NCBI GenBank assembly: GCA_963795805.1
Contig: CAWCIV010000004.1
Span: 1,178,001-1,242,000 of the forward strand
Source of the DNA: JALYYC01 sp963795805
GTDB taxonomy: Bacteria; Chloroflexota; Dormibacteria; CF-121
Length of the DNA stretch: 64,000 bases
Direction of reading: 5' to 3'
The translations under genes and the position numbers were made by a program. The notes below the pieces were generated by a model. The model worked only from the letters and a program-made list of their open reading frames with translations, did not search any database and had not been told where the DNA came from. How positions within the stretch are numbered: position 1 is the first letter of the stretch; every line of letters starts with the position of its first letter. Below are positions 47,541-56,260 of the stretch, piece by piece.

Positions 47541-49486
47541 GCGCCCTCCACAAGGACCTGGTGTTCGTACGAGAAGACCAGCGCGTGCGGCTCGATCTGT
47601 AGGCGTTGCACCGCCTGGCCGCGCTGGCCCGTGGTTGGGTCGGCGCCGAAGAGCCGCGCGTCCTCGACCAACTCAGTCCCGCGCAGCGCCTGCAGGACCG
47701 AATACACCTCGCCGACATGCACCGGACGGCCGAAAGGCCAGCCGTTGCGATCCGGCCCGCCGCCGATCGGGTGGAAGTAGCTATAGAGGGCGTCCAGCGC
47801 GTCGGCCTGGAGTCGCGTCGGGTTCGCGCTGGCGCGAGGCTTGAGCTTGGCCACGACCGTGACGCCGCGGTAGACGGGCGGCTCGACCAGGACCCGCGTC
47901 CCGATGACGCGCGACTCGTCCAGCCTCCGAGAGATCCGGGCCAGGGTATCTTCGCCCGGGACCAGTTGCTCGAAGCGCAGTCGGCCGGCGCTCCCGCCTG
48001 CGGCCGGGACAACCAGGATGCGCACCCCACCGGCATCGGCGCCGTCGCCGGCGGTGACGCAGCGGACCCGGGCGACTTCCGGTGCAGCCTCGTGGGCCAG
48101 GTGCTCGTAGTCTTCCATGGTCACGGCCCGGTCCCGAGTGCGCAGCACGATCGGCCCGCGGACTTTCGCGTTCTCGATGTCCTCGCCGTCGACGCCACCC
48201 TCGGCGGCGCGCCGGTTCTGGACCTTTGAGACATACGGGATCGAGGACTTCAGCACGGTGATCGCGTTGCGGGCGACGTTGCCGCGGCGGCCACCACCGA
48301 TAAGGTAGGAGCGCACGCGCAGCCGGGCGCCCTTGTGCGGGACCGCGCCGTAATAGCGCATGGCCCCGTCAGGCTCGCGGACGCCGGGGCCGAGCAGGAC
48401 CTCGCCGGCGACCGAATCGAGCATGAACACCGAATCGTCGGGCTTGCTGTCGACGAAGTCCTGGACTTGCTTCCACTCCTCCCAGCCGTCGACGCTGCTG
48501 ACTTCCAGGACGGCGGCCGAGCCGCCCGGGACCACCGGGTGGTGCTTGAGACTGAACCGCTGGCCGGGGACGCCCTCGGAGGCCCCGAGGATCTCGTTCT
48601 CGATCAGCTCGGCGTTGACCGCCTCGGTCGTGCCGCCGGTCGTGAAGGCATTGATGCCCTTGATGATCGGCGACGCGCTATAGGTCGGCTGGTCGGTCTC
48701 GGGCTTGAGCACGCGAGCACGGAGCCAGCCGGCGCGCTGACCGGAGATGACCGAGACGGCATGACTCTTCGGAACATGCAGGACAAGGTCGCCATCGCGG
48801 TTGAGACCGCCGGTGCCATCGCGATCCACCTCGCAGGCTGCCCAGCCGTAGCCGTCCCAGGCTTCCCAGGTCAGCGGCGGGTTTTCCGGATCCACGCCGA
48901 CGCCTTCGATGTCGCATTGGAAACGCAAGGTCACGGCGCACGATGGGACGGCGTCGGACAGCCCGATCAGGAGCACGTCGTCCGGTTTCGGCACCTTATC
49001 GAAACAGAAAAACTGTGTGCGCGCCTCGAGGGCCTCGGTGTGGTCGGAGACTTCCTTCTGGCTGCTCAGGCTCGACGCCACCCGGGCCAGGGAGCAGGGA
49101 ACGATCGGCAGGTCGCCGAGGGTCGTGAAGACGATCGCCTCGTCGCTCTCGGTCCGGACGGTTGCGATTTGCGTGCCCGGCCGGATGTGAATCGCCGCCG
49201 GCTGCGGTCCGGCAAGCCAGAACGTGATCGCGGCGCGGGCGGCCGTCGGCGGAAAGAGCCGGACGCCGATCAACTCCAGGAACTTGACGTAGTTGCGCTC
49301 AGGGATCCTGTTGAGTCGGTAAAGCACCTGGTCGGTCATCCACGCGAACGTCTCGATCAACGTGACGCCGGGATCGGACACGTTGTGATCGGTCCATTCC
49401 GGACAGCGTTGCTGGACGAGGCGCTTGGCATCGTCGACCAGGTCCTGGAAGCGACGATCGTCGAGGTTGGGGACCGGTAACGCCAT
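47537..49486 (-). CDS. Baseplate J-like assembly protein (eCIS)
   Basis: The 649-residue protein is the baseplate wedge protein of the J / putative baseplate assembly (TIGR02243-like) family, corresponding to Afp11 or T4 gp6. It begins LDDRRFQDLVDDAKRLVQQR and continues with WTDHNVSDPGVTLIETFAWM and LYRLNRIPERNYVKFLELIG. The C-terminal half has RGPIVLRTRDRAVTMEDYEH and LVEDARLFGADP. I chose ATG 49486, which follows GAGGAG; the upstream in-frame ATG has no conserved leader. It forms the inner ring of the baseplate together with gp25. The length is within the family range. Confidence 0.9.
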   Translation of the reverse strand: MALPVPNLDDRRFQDLVDDAKRLVQQRCPEWTDHNVSDPGVTLIETFAWMTDQVLYRLNRIPERNYVKFLELIGVRLFPPTAARAAITFWLAGPQPAAIHIRPGTQIATVRTESDEAIVFTTLGDLPIVPCSLARVASSLSSQKEVSDHTEALEARTQFFCFDKVPKPDDVLLIGLSDAVPSCAVTLRFQCDIEGVGVDPENPPLTWEAWDGYGWAACEVDRDGTGGLNRDGDLVLHVPKSHAVSVISGQRAGWLRARVLKPETDQPTYSASPIIKGINAFTTGGTTEAVNAELIENEILGASEGVPGQRFSLKHHPVVPGGSAAVLEVSSVDGWEEWKQVQDFVDSKPDDSVFMLDSVAGEVLLGPGVREPDGAMRYYGAVPHKGARLRVRSYLIGGGRRGNVARNAITVLKSSIPYVSKVQNRRAAEGGVDGEDIENAKVRGPIVLRTRDRAVTMEDYEHLAHEAAPEVARVRCVTAGDGADAGGVRILVVPAAGGSAGRLRFEQLVPGEDTLARISRRLDESRVIGTRVLVEPPVYRGVTVVAKLKPRASANPTRLQADALDALYSYFHPIGGGPDRNGWPFGRPVHVGEVYSVLQALRGTELVEDARLFGADPTTGQRGQAVQRLQIEPHALVFSYEHQVLVEGA

Positions 49487-49508
49487 GCTCACACTCCTCG
49501 AGAAATTT

Positions 49509-49910
49509 TCACGTGTGTTCGGCGGGAATGACATAGAAGGGGAAGACCAGGTTGCGCGGGTCGTTGCTCTCGCCGACGGCGTAGCGAATGTCGATATAGA
49601 TCACGCTTGTGTCGGCCGCGTCGAAGCTGACGATCACGTCGCGTACCTCGATCCGCGGCTCCCAGAGCCGTAGTGACGCGCGGACGGCGGCGGCGACCCG
49701 GGCGGCCGTCTCCGAGTCGGCATTATCGAAGACGTAATCATGAATCGCGCAGCCGAACTCGGGGCGCATCGGCCGCTCGCCGATGGCTGTCCCTAACACC
49801 AGCCGAATGCTTTCCTCGATTTCTTTTTCGCGCGAGACGAGCGCAATCCGTCCCGTCGCGTCGGTCCGCATCGGAAAGGCCCACCCGGAGCCGATGAACT
49901 CTTCGCTCAT
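49509..49910 (-). CDS. gp25-like (GPW) baseplate protein (eCIS)
   Basis: The 133-residue product has the gp25/lysozyme-like baseplate fold. Markers are IGSGWAFPMRTDATGRIALV, KEIEESIRLVLGTAIGERPM and RPEFGCAIHDYVFDNADSE, close to the EPR-type motif of the family (here GERPMRPEFG). The protein locks the sheath to the baseplate. The ATG at 49910 overlaps the PAAR-like stop by four bases; the open frame upstream covers the PAAR gene in another frame and is not used. The end is 22 bases from baseplate J. Confidence 0.9.
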   Translation of the reverse strand: MSEEFIGSGWAFPMRTDATGRIALVSREKEIEESIRLVLGTAIGERPMRPEFGCAIHDYVFDNADSETAARVAAAVRASLRLWEPRIEVRDVIVSFDAADTSVIYIDIRYAVGESNDPRNLVFPFYVIPAEHT

Positions 49911-50227
49911 GTGGCCTGAACCTTGGTTTGGGTCATGACGACCATGGCGGGCGTTCCGGTCGGAATGCAGGAGGCCTGGCTGCTCTGCAACAGCAGCGGC
50001 ATGCCGCCGCCCATGACTTTGACGGTGCCGGTGCTCCACATGGCCGTCAGGCAGGGTCCATTGCCGGCCGGCGGTGGAGGAAACGCGCAGCCGGCGATCA
50101 TCCAGGGTGGCGCCTGCTGAACCGCGGGCTGTCCGCCCAGCAGGACGCGTGGATAGGGGACCGTGGCCTGCGCCTGCCCGCCGTGGGCACACATCACTTG
50201 CGCGCCGACCTGGATCAAGAACGGCAT
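49907..50227 (-). CDS. PAAR-like spike tip protein (eCIS)
   Basis: The 106-residue protein is a Pro/Gly/Met-rich small beta protein of the PAAR-like/DUF4280 type that caps the VgrG spike. It shows a start like IQVGAQVMCAHGGQAQATV, then AGCAFPPPPAGNGPC and TGTVKVMGGGMPLLL. Four conserved-looking Cys and a His could bind the tip metal. It lies directly between spike and gp25, the expected place (Afp10 position). The start overlaps the VgrG end. Confidence 0.82.
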   Translation of the reverse strand: MPFLIQVGAQVMCAHGGQAQATVPYPRVLLGGQPAVQQAPPWMIAGCAFPPPPAGNGPCLTAMWSTGTVKVMGGGMPLLLQSSQASCIPTGTPAMVVMTQTKVQAT

Positions 50228-52041
50228 GGGTTCTCCATCACATGACCTGCAAGCGCGCCGCTGTTGATATCGACCATCGTGCTGGTGATCTTCATTTGCC
50301 CACTGGCTTTGACCTCCAGCTGCGGCCCGCCATCGAGCGTGGCACCGGCGCTCGCCTTCAGGTCCAGGTTCGTCTGGGCCTCCAGGCTGATACCCTGCTG
50401 CGCGGAGAGCTTTAGATTGCCCTGGGACTCGAGCGTCATGTCCTGCTGAGATTCGAGGTGGATCTTCCCCTGACTACTGATGTGTATCTCGGAGTTCGTT
50501 TCGTTCAGCGAGATCTTCAAGTTGCCGTCGCTGCTGATAAAGGCAATCCCCGCTTTTCCGGGGTCATCGAAAAAGATCCAATTGTGCCCCTTGCGTGAGG
50601 TGAAACCGCGCCGCTTGACCTTGCCGTTGTCGAAGAGGCCACTGCCGAGATTCGGCGTGTCAACGCCGTTGTAGAGCGATCCGATCACGAACGGCCGCCG
50701 GACGTCGCCGTGCTCGAACGCGACCAGGACCTCGTCATTGACTTCCGGAATGAAGAGCGCCCCGCTGTTCGGGCCGGCGCCAAGTTGCGCCAACCGGGCC
50801 CAGTCCGACTCGTAATTGTCGTCCAGCCATGGGAATTTCAATTTCACGCGCCCCGTATTGTTCGGGTCGTTGTTGTCCGTCACGATGGCGACGACAACGC
50901 CGTTGATCGGGTGGCCGCCCGCCGATGCACTGCCGTTTGACGAGCCGACGGACGCGAGTCCGAGCAGGGACCGGTCCTGGCGGCCATTGATCGCGAAGTG
51001 CGTCCGGTAGCCTTCCGGCCCGAACACGTGCCGCGCGCCGGAGAGTGTGTACTGCCCCTCGAACTCGTTGCCGACGACGCCGATGCTGACCGTGGCCCCA
51101 GCCTTGAGCTTCGGGTTGCCGCGCGCCGTCCCGTCCGCCTCGGCAACGGCACTCGAGATCATTTCGGCGATCGACGCGGCCGCAACATCCACCTGCGCCT
51201 GCTGCCCGAGTGGCCGAGTGACGGCCGTAAACGTCGGCCCGCCAAAGGTTCCGGCGAGGCTCGACGGATCATCCTGCACACCCGCGGCGGCCACGGTGCC
51301 AGCCGTCGCCGAGCCGATCATGACCTGCTTCGAGTCGGGATCCCAGCCCCGGACTTTGATGTTCGAGACCTGCTCGGCGGAGGTCACCCGCGGTCGGAAC
51401 TCGATCAGGTCATCGCCAAACACGAGTTGCAAGGGATCGGTGTGATTCTGGTAGCTACCGGTCTGGGGCGCGCCCGACGCCTGCACCGGCTGCCTGAATT
51501 GGAACTTCCCGTCCTCCATCGCCATCTCGTAGCCAATCTCCCGGGCGCGAGCCTTGAGAAAATCCCAGTCGGACTGATTAGCCTGCGAGACATGATCGAA
51601 CGTCCCGCTGGTGCTGTCGATCTGGCCCACTTGCAGGCCGGCGCGGCTGGCGACCGTGCGCGCGATATCCGAGTCAGTGACGTTCTTGTAGGTCTCGGTC
51701 CGCCGGCCGCGATGCAGCCGGTGCGACATGTCGTAGCCGCGCAGGACGGTGCGCAAGCTGGTCGCGTCATACTCAGCCTCGAGCGCGGTGACCTCGCCCT
51801 TCATCAGGGTGTCGGGCGCGCTGCTTCCAGGGGGTGTGACCTTGATGGTCACGGTCGATCCGATGTGCACGTTCAGCTGGTTCAGCACGTCCCGCGCCGG
51901 ATCGTGAAATGTGATTGCGAACATGTTGGGCAGGTGCTGGTGATGGTCGACGACCACCTGCTCGAGGAGCGCCTCCGTCTGGCTGGACAGCGGCGAGCCG
52001 TCCACTTCGACATCAGGCCAGACGTGATAGGGCTGTGACAT
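50215..52041 (-). CDS. VgrG-like spike protein (eCIS)
   Basis: The 608-residue spike (Afp8/Pvc8 type) joins gp27-like and gp5-like parts. The N-terminal hub begins VEVDGSPLSSQTEALLEQVV. The OB-fold is visible near VAIVTDNNDPNNTGRVKLKF. The C-terminal beta-helix has regular repeats (IHLESQQDMTLESQGNLKLS, then AQQGISLEAQTNLDLKASAG). I chose ATG 52041 since the frame upstream lies over the LysM gene. It forms the trimeric needle under the tube; the following PAAR-like gene overlaps its end by 13 bases. No fused effector domain is seen at the C-terminus. Confidence 0.93.
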   Translation of the reverse strand: MSQPYHVWPDVEVDGSPLSSQTEALLEQVVVDHHQHLPNMFAITFHDPARDVLNQLNVHIGSTVTIKVTPPGSSAPDTLMKGEVTALEAEYDATSLRTVLRGYDMSHRLHRGRRTETYKNVTDSDIARTVASRAGLQVGQIDSTSGTFDHVSQANQSDWDFLKARAREIGYEMAMEDGKFQFRQPVQASGAPQTGSYQNHTDPLQLVFGDDLIEFRPRVTSAEQVSNIKVRGWDPDSKQVMIGSATAGTVAAAGVQDDPSSLAGTFGGPTFTAVTRPLGQQAQVDVAAASIAEMISSAVAEADGTARGNPKLKAGATVSIGVVGNEFEGQYTLSGARHVFGPEGYRTHFAINGRQDRSLLGLASVGSSNGSASAGGHPINGVVVAIVTDNNDPNNTGRVKLKFPWLDDNYESDWARLAQLGAGPNSGALFIPEVNDEVLVAFEHGDVRRPFVIGSLYNGVDTPNLGSGLFDNGKVKRRGFTSRKGHNWIFFDDPGKAGIAFISSDGNLKISLNETNSEIHISSQGKIHLESQQDMTLESQGNLKLSAQQGISLEAQTNLDLKASAGATLDGGPQLEVKASGQMKITSTMVDINSGALAGHVMENPCRS

Positions 52042-52042
52042 C

Positions 52043-52735
52043 TTATTCCGGCTTCTGCCTCTCCGCCGCTTCCTCAGCGCTGGGCAGCAGGATTTCGGCA
52101 CCGGCCTGAAGGCGCAGCGGATCGTCGATCGAATTGAACCTGGCCAGCCCACGCCAGAGATTCGGATTCCCATATTCGGCCGTCGCGATCGATTGCAGGC
52201 TGTCGCCCTCTGTGATGAGGTGCGTCCGGCGCGCGTGGATCGATCCCGACGTCGGGTTCTGCGGACCCGGATCATCGGGGACCTCCTTGAGGGTGATGTC
52301 CGCCGTTGCCCGCACCGGCGTCCCATCGGGCTTGAACATCGTGTACTTCGCGCTGACGGACTCGAGATAGTATTTGCGGTCCGCGAGATGCTCGTTGCTG
52401 CCCCAATGCAGCTTCAGGACTGGGGGCTGAGGCTTACTGTTGAGCGAGCCTTTGGTCGGCGTGCACCAGTCAAGCAATTGGTCGATCCCGTGTGTGACGT
52501 CGTGCTTACCCGACTCCCAATCGTCGAAGAAGATCTGCAGGCTGATGGTCTGTGGATTGCTGCCGACATAGTTCGGTTTTGCGCCGGCCTTCGTATTCAT
52601 GCTCCGCCCGCCGGTGTTCCAGGTCGCGCTCTTCTTGACGGAATACTCGGATGGATTGAACTGGAACTCGAGAGGCGCGCCGCCCTCGGCTTCGAGGCGG
52701 GCCTTGACCATGCTTCCGCGTAAGGAACCAAGCAT
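52043..52735 (-). CDS. LysM-containing tail protein (Afp7-like, eCIS)
   Basis: This 230-residue protein has the contractile-tail 'FNPSEYSVKKSATW' start typical of Afp7/gp53-like proteins and a C-terminal LysM-type domain (LITEGDSLQSIATAEYGNPN, then LWRGLARFNSIDDP). It probably links the tube to the baseplate hub. ATG 52735 follows GGAGG; the upstream frame is not conserved. It ends one base before the VgrG start, with the tube gene just before it. Confidence 0.88.
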   Translation of the reverse strand: MLGSLRGSMVKARLEAEGGAPLEFQFNPSEYSVKKSATWNTGGRSMNTKAGAKPNYVGSNPQTISLQIFFDDWESGKHDVTHGIDQLLDWCTPTKGSLNSKPQPPVLKLHWGSNEHLADRKYYLESVSAKYTMFKPDGTPVRATADITLKEVPDDPGPQNPTSGSIHARRTHLITEGDSLQSIATAEYGNPNLWRGLARFNSIDDPLRLQAGAEILLPSAEEAAERQKPE

Positions 52736-52739
52736 TGCA

Positions 52740-53168
52740 CTAACCTCCGAGAAATCCGTTGTGGGCGAGCTCCAGCGTTTCCATCGCGACCTGGTTGCTG
52801 CCGATATCGAGGCTCGGCCCACTCCAGCGCACCGGGTAAACGCCCTCGAGATTCCAGGTCACGATGGCGGAGCCTTCCGTGTCGAGGGCCGAGATCGCGG
52901 CAGTCTGGCGTTGCACCTGCTGCTTCAGGCCCGCTATCCAGTCGGCGACCTGCTTCGAGGCTTTATTGATCGGTCGCGTCAGCTTGACGTTCTGGTATTT
53001 GACCCGGCCCGGAATCCGATGGATAAACCCGTTCTCGCCGCCTTCCTTGTACTCGAAGACGTCGTACTCCACTGAGAGGCCGTCACACTTGGACCAGTCG
53101 CCGAGGTCGTTGCCGCCATCGATCTTGACGTGGAAGCGGACGCTCTGTGCTGTCGCTAGATCTGGCAT
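52740..53168 (-). CDS. Tail tube protein 2 (gp19-like, eCIS)
   Basis: The 142-residue product belongs to the T4 gp19-like tube family (TIGR02241-type). Markers are VRFHVKIDGGNDLGDWSKCD and the end VAMETLELAHNGFL. It corresponds to the Afp5-type initiating tube ring next to the spike. The other tube gene (55772-56233) is the more abundant one by position next to the sheath. The long disordered protein lies immediately upstream with only one base between the genes. Confidence 0.9.
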   Translation of the reverse strand: MPDLATAQSVRFHVKIDGGNDLGDWSKCDGLSVEYDVFEYKEGGENGFIHRIPGRVKYQNVKLTRPINKASKQVADWIAGLKQQVQRQTAAISALDTEGSAIVTWNLEGVYPVRWSGPSLDIGSNQVAMETLELAHNGFLGG

Positions 53169-53169
53169 C

Positions 53170-55194
53170 TCAACCCCTCAAATCCGTCAGGAGACCGGCG
53201 CGCTCCCGATCGAGCAATAACTCCGACTTCAGTCGATTACGAATCCGGTCGTATAACTTTCCGGCCAGGGCATCGAGGTTCTCATCAGCGTGCGCCGCCG
53301 AAGCCGGTGCCGTTGCGCTGGATGAAGCGGCGCCGGTGGCCGTTGCAGCCTGCACGCTCGCTTCACTCGCCTGCCAGGGCGGTTCTGACGCGAAGCTCTC
53401 GCGTTGCGCAGTGATCATCGGCTGACTCGCGACAGCGATGGCTGACTCGGCGATCTGGGTGGCGCGCTGCACGGAAGCGACGCTCGCCATCGGTGCCAGC
53501 GGCAAGGACATGTCCGGGTGGTCTGCCGGCCCGGACTGGGGCTGAGCCTGGGATTGCAGCGGCAGCCGCTGCACGGCCGTGGAACTCTGCCGGGACTGGG
53601 ACGGCTGCGGCGTGGCCAGGAGCGTAAGGCCGGGCATCATGGCGTCGCCCGGGTTCACGGGGCCGTGCTCATCGAAAGTCTCAAGCTCTGATCGTTGAAT
53701 GCGTGCGGTCCCCGCACTCCCGCCGCGCTCGCCGCTGGCCACGGGGAACTCCGAACGTATGCGCTGGATGGCTGCCTCCGTGGCACGCTCTGATCGCCCC
53801 CCCGCAGTCGGCTGCGCGGCGCGCTGCAGTGAGGCCAGAAAGGGCGTGCCGGCCAGGCGCGAGAGGGGAGTGGCCGTGTAACTCGCAGCTGGGAATGACG
53901 ACCGGGCTTGCCCCGGTGCGTCGCTGCCGGACGTAGCCTGGCGCCGCTGCGGCAATGGAAGCTCGAGTTTGGTCGCAGCTGGCATCGGGGGGTCGCTCTC
54001 GAGGTCGACGCGACGTTGGATCGCGGCCCCGGGCGTCGCGTCAGGCTGAGCCTTGCTGGGAGGGCTACTCTCGGGACTCTCCGTCTGGGCTACTGCGCCA
54101 GGCGCGCCGCCAAGCGCACCCGCGACATCACCGGAGATCCCGGCGAGATCACCCGAAATGCCGCCCTGCATGGCGGGGACTGGCGCCGGGCCCTCCGTGG
54201 CCTGGGACCATCCGGCGGGCGCCAGCGGAAGGTCGAGGGCTGCCGCTCGCTGGAGAATCGGGGGTGACTCGAATGGCACGGCGGTGAGAGCCGCGGAATC
54301 CGGTGAGCCGATCGAGTCGCCGGCCCGGTGGTCCGCGCCGGTCGCGCCGGTCGCGCCGATGGCGCCGGTCTGGATGGATGCCGGCGCCGCCGCAGAAGAC
54401 TCGACCCGTGACGGGGTTGGCTCGGGCAGGTTCGCGTCAGAGACGGTCTGGGTAGGCGCCTGCCGCGCGAGCGGCAGGTCAGCTGCGCGCTGGACGGCCG
54501 CCGCTGGCACCTGCCGCAGGGGCGCACCCAGGCCAAGTCGTCGCGACTGGCCGAGCGTCAAACGCTGCGGCCCGGCAGCGGCGGGCAGGTCCGGGATGGC
54601 ATCGCTGATATCCGGGCTCGCACTGTTAAGGCTCGGGCTCTCGGGCTCGACCGCGATCGACCGCTGGAGGTGCGGTCGCGACTGAAGTGCGAGGCCTTTG
54701 CCCACCGGGACCGGCGCCACGTCGGGGGCCACGCTCGTCAGCCGCTGCGCGACCGGCGGGCTGGGGACGACCGGCACTTCCCGCGCTGTCTCCGCAAAAG
54801 CCAGACTGTCCTGGTCCGGGCCGCCCGCCTCGGCGCCATGATCATCGAGGGTCCCGCCAGGCGACACGGCGGCCTGCCGCTGCACGCGCGGTCTGTGGAT
54901 CATGGCAGGGCCGTCATTGCGCGTGCTGGGCCGCGCGGTCGCGCTGACCAGCCCCAGAACGAGTCCCGCCGGGGCCTCGCGGGTCACATCGTGGCCGAGC
55001 GGGCCAGACGTGACCGACGGGTCCTGATGGGTCACGAGATCGGCGGCGAAGGCAGCGGGCGGCGCCGTCAGGGGGTGTTCGCCGATGGTGCGCTGCAGCG
55101 CGGGCAGCTGCTTCCATTCCTGGCGCATGACGGGCACCGGGGCTGTAGGCCGGCCGTCGGTGTGCCTTTCGGCCTTACGCGTAAAGGGCCACAT
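53170..55194 (-). CDS. Long disordered eCIS protein with repeated QR motifs
   Basis: The 674-residue protein is nearly all low-complexity Ala/Pro/Ser/Gly/Gln sequence, apart from a conserved-looking C-terminus (LDALAGKLYDRIRNRLKSEL, ending LLTDLRG). About fifteen short motifs of the form (L/I/V/A/P)QR, followed by one or two polar residues, are spaced along it, such as LQRTIG, VQRQAA, LQRSIA, IQRRVD, AVQRLP and SVQRAT. No catalytic domain is seen. It lies between a small DUF6760-like gene and the second tube gene. A structural linker, cap-like or cargo-docking role is possible, but none is known to me. Confidence 0.75.
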   Translation of the reverse strand: MWPFTRKAERHTDGRPTAPVPVMRQEWKQLPALQRTIGEHPLTAPPAAFAADLVTHQDPSVTSGPLGHDVTREAPAGLVLGLVSATARPSTRNDGPAMIHRPRVQRQAAVSPGGTLDDHGAEAGGPDQDSLAFAETAREVPVVPSPPVAQRLTSVAPDVAPVPVGKGLALQSRPHLQRSIAVEPESPSLNSASPDISDAIPDLPAAAGPQRLTLGQSRRLGLGAPLRQVPAAAVQRAADLPLARQAPTQTVSDANLPEPTPSRVESSAAAPASIQTGAIGATGATGADHRAGDSIGSPDSAALTAVPFESPPILQRAAALDLPLAPAGWSQATEGPAPVPAMQGGISGDLAGISGDVAGALGGAPGAVAQTESPESSPPSKAQPDATPGAAIQRRVDLESDPPMPAATKLELPLPQRRQATSGSDAPGQARSSFPAASYTATPLSRLAGTPFLASLQRAAQPTAGGRSERATEAAIQRIRSEFPVASGERGGSAGTARIQRSELETFDEHGPVNPGDAMMPGLTLLATPQPSQSRQSSTAVQRLPLQSQAQPQSGPADHPDMSLPLAPMASVASVQRATQIAESAIAVASQPMITAQRESFASEPPWQASEASVQAATATGAASSSATAPASAAHADENLDALAGKLYDRIRNRLKSELLLDRERAGLLTDLRG

Positions 55195-55197
55195 GCG

Positions 55198-55359
55198 TTA
55201 CTCCTGCTCCTCGGTGAGGCGCCGGTTGATGCTGGCCACTTCCTCGACCATCCGTTGCCGGACGGGGTGCTCCAGGTCGAGAATCTCTTCGAACGACCAG
55301 TGCAGGTGGTATGCCACGTACGCAATCTCCTCGAAGAGACGGTCGGTTGCGTACGTCAC
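55198..55359 (-). CDS. DUF6760-like small eCIS protein (53 aa)
   Basis: A short gene of 53 residues lies between the chaperone-like and the disordered protein genes. It begins with GTG 55359 (VTYATDRLFEEIAYVAYHLH, then WSFEEILDLEHPVRQRMVEE), matching the short DUF6760-type proteins common in contractile injection clusters of soil bacteria. It is helical and probably cytosolic. The GTG overlaps the TGA of the upstream gene (GTGA) and its stop is three bases before the next ATG. It is too short for many gene callers, but the order and sequence make it convincing. Confidence 0.82.
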   Translation of the reverse strand: MTYATDRLFEEIAYVAYHLHWSFEEILDLEHPVRQRMVEEVASINRRLTEEQE

Positions 55360-55775
55360 GATCCCCCCAGGCGATCACCTGCCAGATCGACCGTGAACTG
55401 GTGCTTGCAGTCGGGACAGGTCACCGCGGCTTGCGTGTGGCCCTCCTGGTTGATACGCCGATAGAGATCTTGAAGAAACGCGAGGTCTGACGCGAAGAGG
55501 CCCTCGATCGTTCCCGACGTGACCTGGCTGAGTGAGCCTATCCGCGTGACGACGCGTGAGAGCAGCAGCACTGTCAGGTAGGCCTCGTTCTCCCGGACTC
55601 GCGGGTCGCGCTGGGGCAGGATCTCGTCCCGCGCCGTCGCCAGGCGCATGACGCCCTCGCGATGGACCGTCCCGCTGTCGTCGACGTAGCCGCGCGGCAG
55701 GACGAAGCCAAATTCTGTATGTAGCGTCCCAGCGGAGGCCTTCGAGGCCTCCGCTGTGCTGGTTGCTGGACTCAC
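55356..55775 (-). CDS. Tail assembly chaperone-like protein (eCIS)
   Basis: The 139-residue protein looks like the small T4 gp14/tail assembly family that follows tube genes in such clusters (FGFVLPRGYVDDSGTVHREG, then AYLTVLLLSRVVTRIGSLSQ). The C-terminus has CPDC and a HQF segment that may bind zinc. Its role is inferred only from position: between the main tube gene and the DUF6760-like gene, where others encode a tail assembly chaperone. The ATG overlaps the tube stop by four bases. Confidence 0.7.
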   Translation of the reverse strand: MSPATSTAEASKASAGTLHTEFGFVLPRGYVDDSGTVHREGVMRLATARDEILPQRDPRVRENEAYLTVLLLSRVVTRIGSLSQVTSGTIEGLFASDLAFLQDLYRRINQEGHTQAAVTCPDCKHQFTVDLAGDRLGGS

Positions 55776-56233
55776 TTCACCCGCTCGCAGGACTCGGTGA
55801 CGATCGTCGCCTCCTCGGTGACGACGTCGTTAGAACCTGCTTTCAGGCTGCCAACGGACAGTTTCGAGGGCCAGGCGTTGACGAAGTTCCAGCGCGCGAC
55901 CTCACCGTTCTCGAAGTCATACAGGATGATCGACCCGTTCTTACGCGCCTCTTTGATCTTGCCCTTGCGTGCTAGATCGTGCCATTTGCTGAGCTCCATC
56001 GAGACGTTCTTTGCACGCTTGAGCGTGATCGTCGGCGGCTTGCTATTCGACGGGATCTTCTTGATGATCAGCTTGCCGTCGGGGCCGTTCTCCTTGAGCT
56101 CGGTGACTTCGATCTCGGATGTAAGGCCGCTCAGTTCGGTGAACTGCGCGATCGTGACGCCATCGACTTCGATGGCGAAGTTGCGAGCGGCGAATGCGTC
56201 GTTATTCGATACGTTCGGGACACCTGTTGGCAT
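55772..56233 (-). CDS. Tail tube protein 1 (gp19-like, eCIS)
   Basis: The 153-residue protein is the main tube-forming protein by position, directly after the sheath (Afp1 type). It has FAIEVDGVTIAQFTELSGLT and KKIPSNSKPPTITLKRAKNV, and a closing ARWNFVNAWPSKLSVGSLKA. The start is 27 bases from the sheath stop. It is a paralogue of the tube protein at 52740-53168, giving the two-tube layout usual in eCIS. Confidence 0.93.
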   Translation of the reverse strand: MPTGVPNVSNNDAFAARNFAIEVDGVTIAQFTELSGLTSEIEVTELKENGPDGKLIIKKIPSNSKPPTITLKRAKNVSMELSKWHDLARKGKIKEARKNGSIILYDFENGEVARWNFVNAWPSKLSVGSLKAGSNDVVTEEATIVTESCERVK

Positions 56234-56260
56234 GGGTTACACGCTCCTTATTCCGATTGG

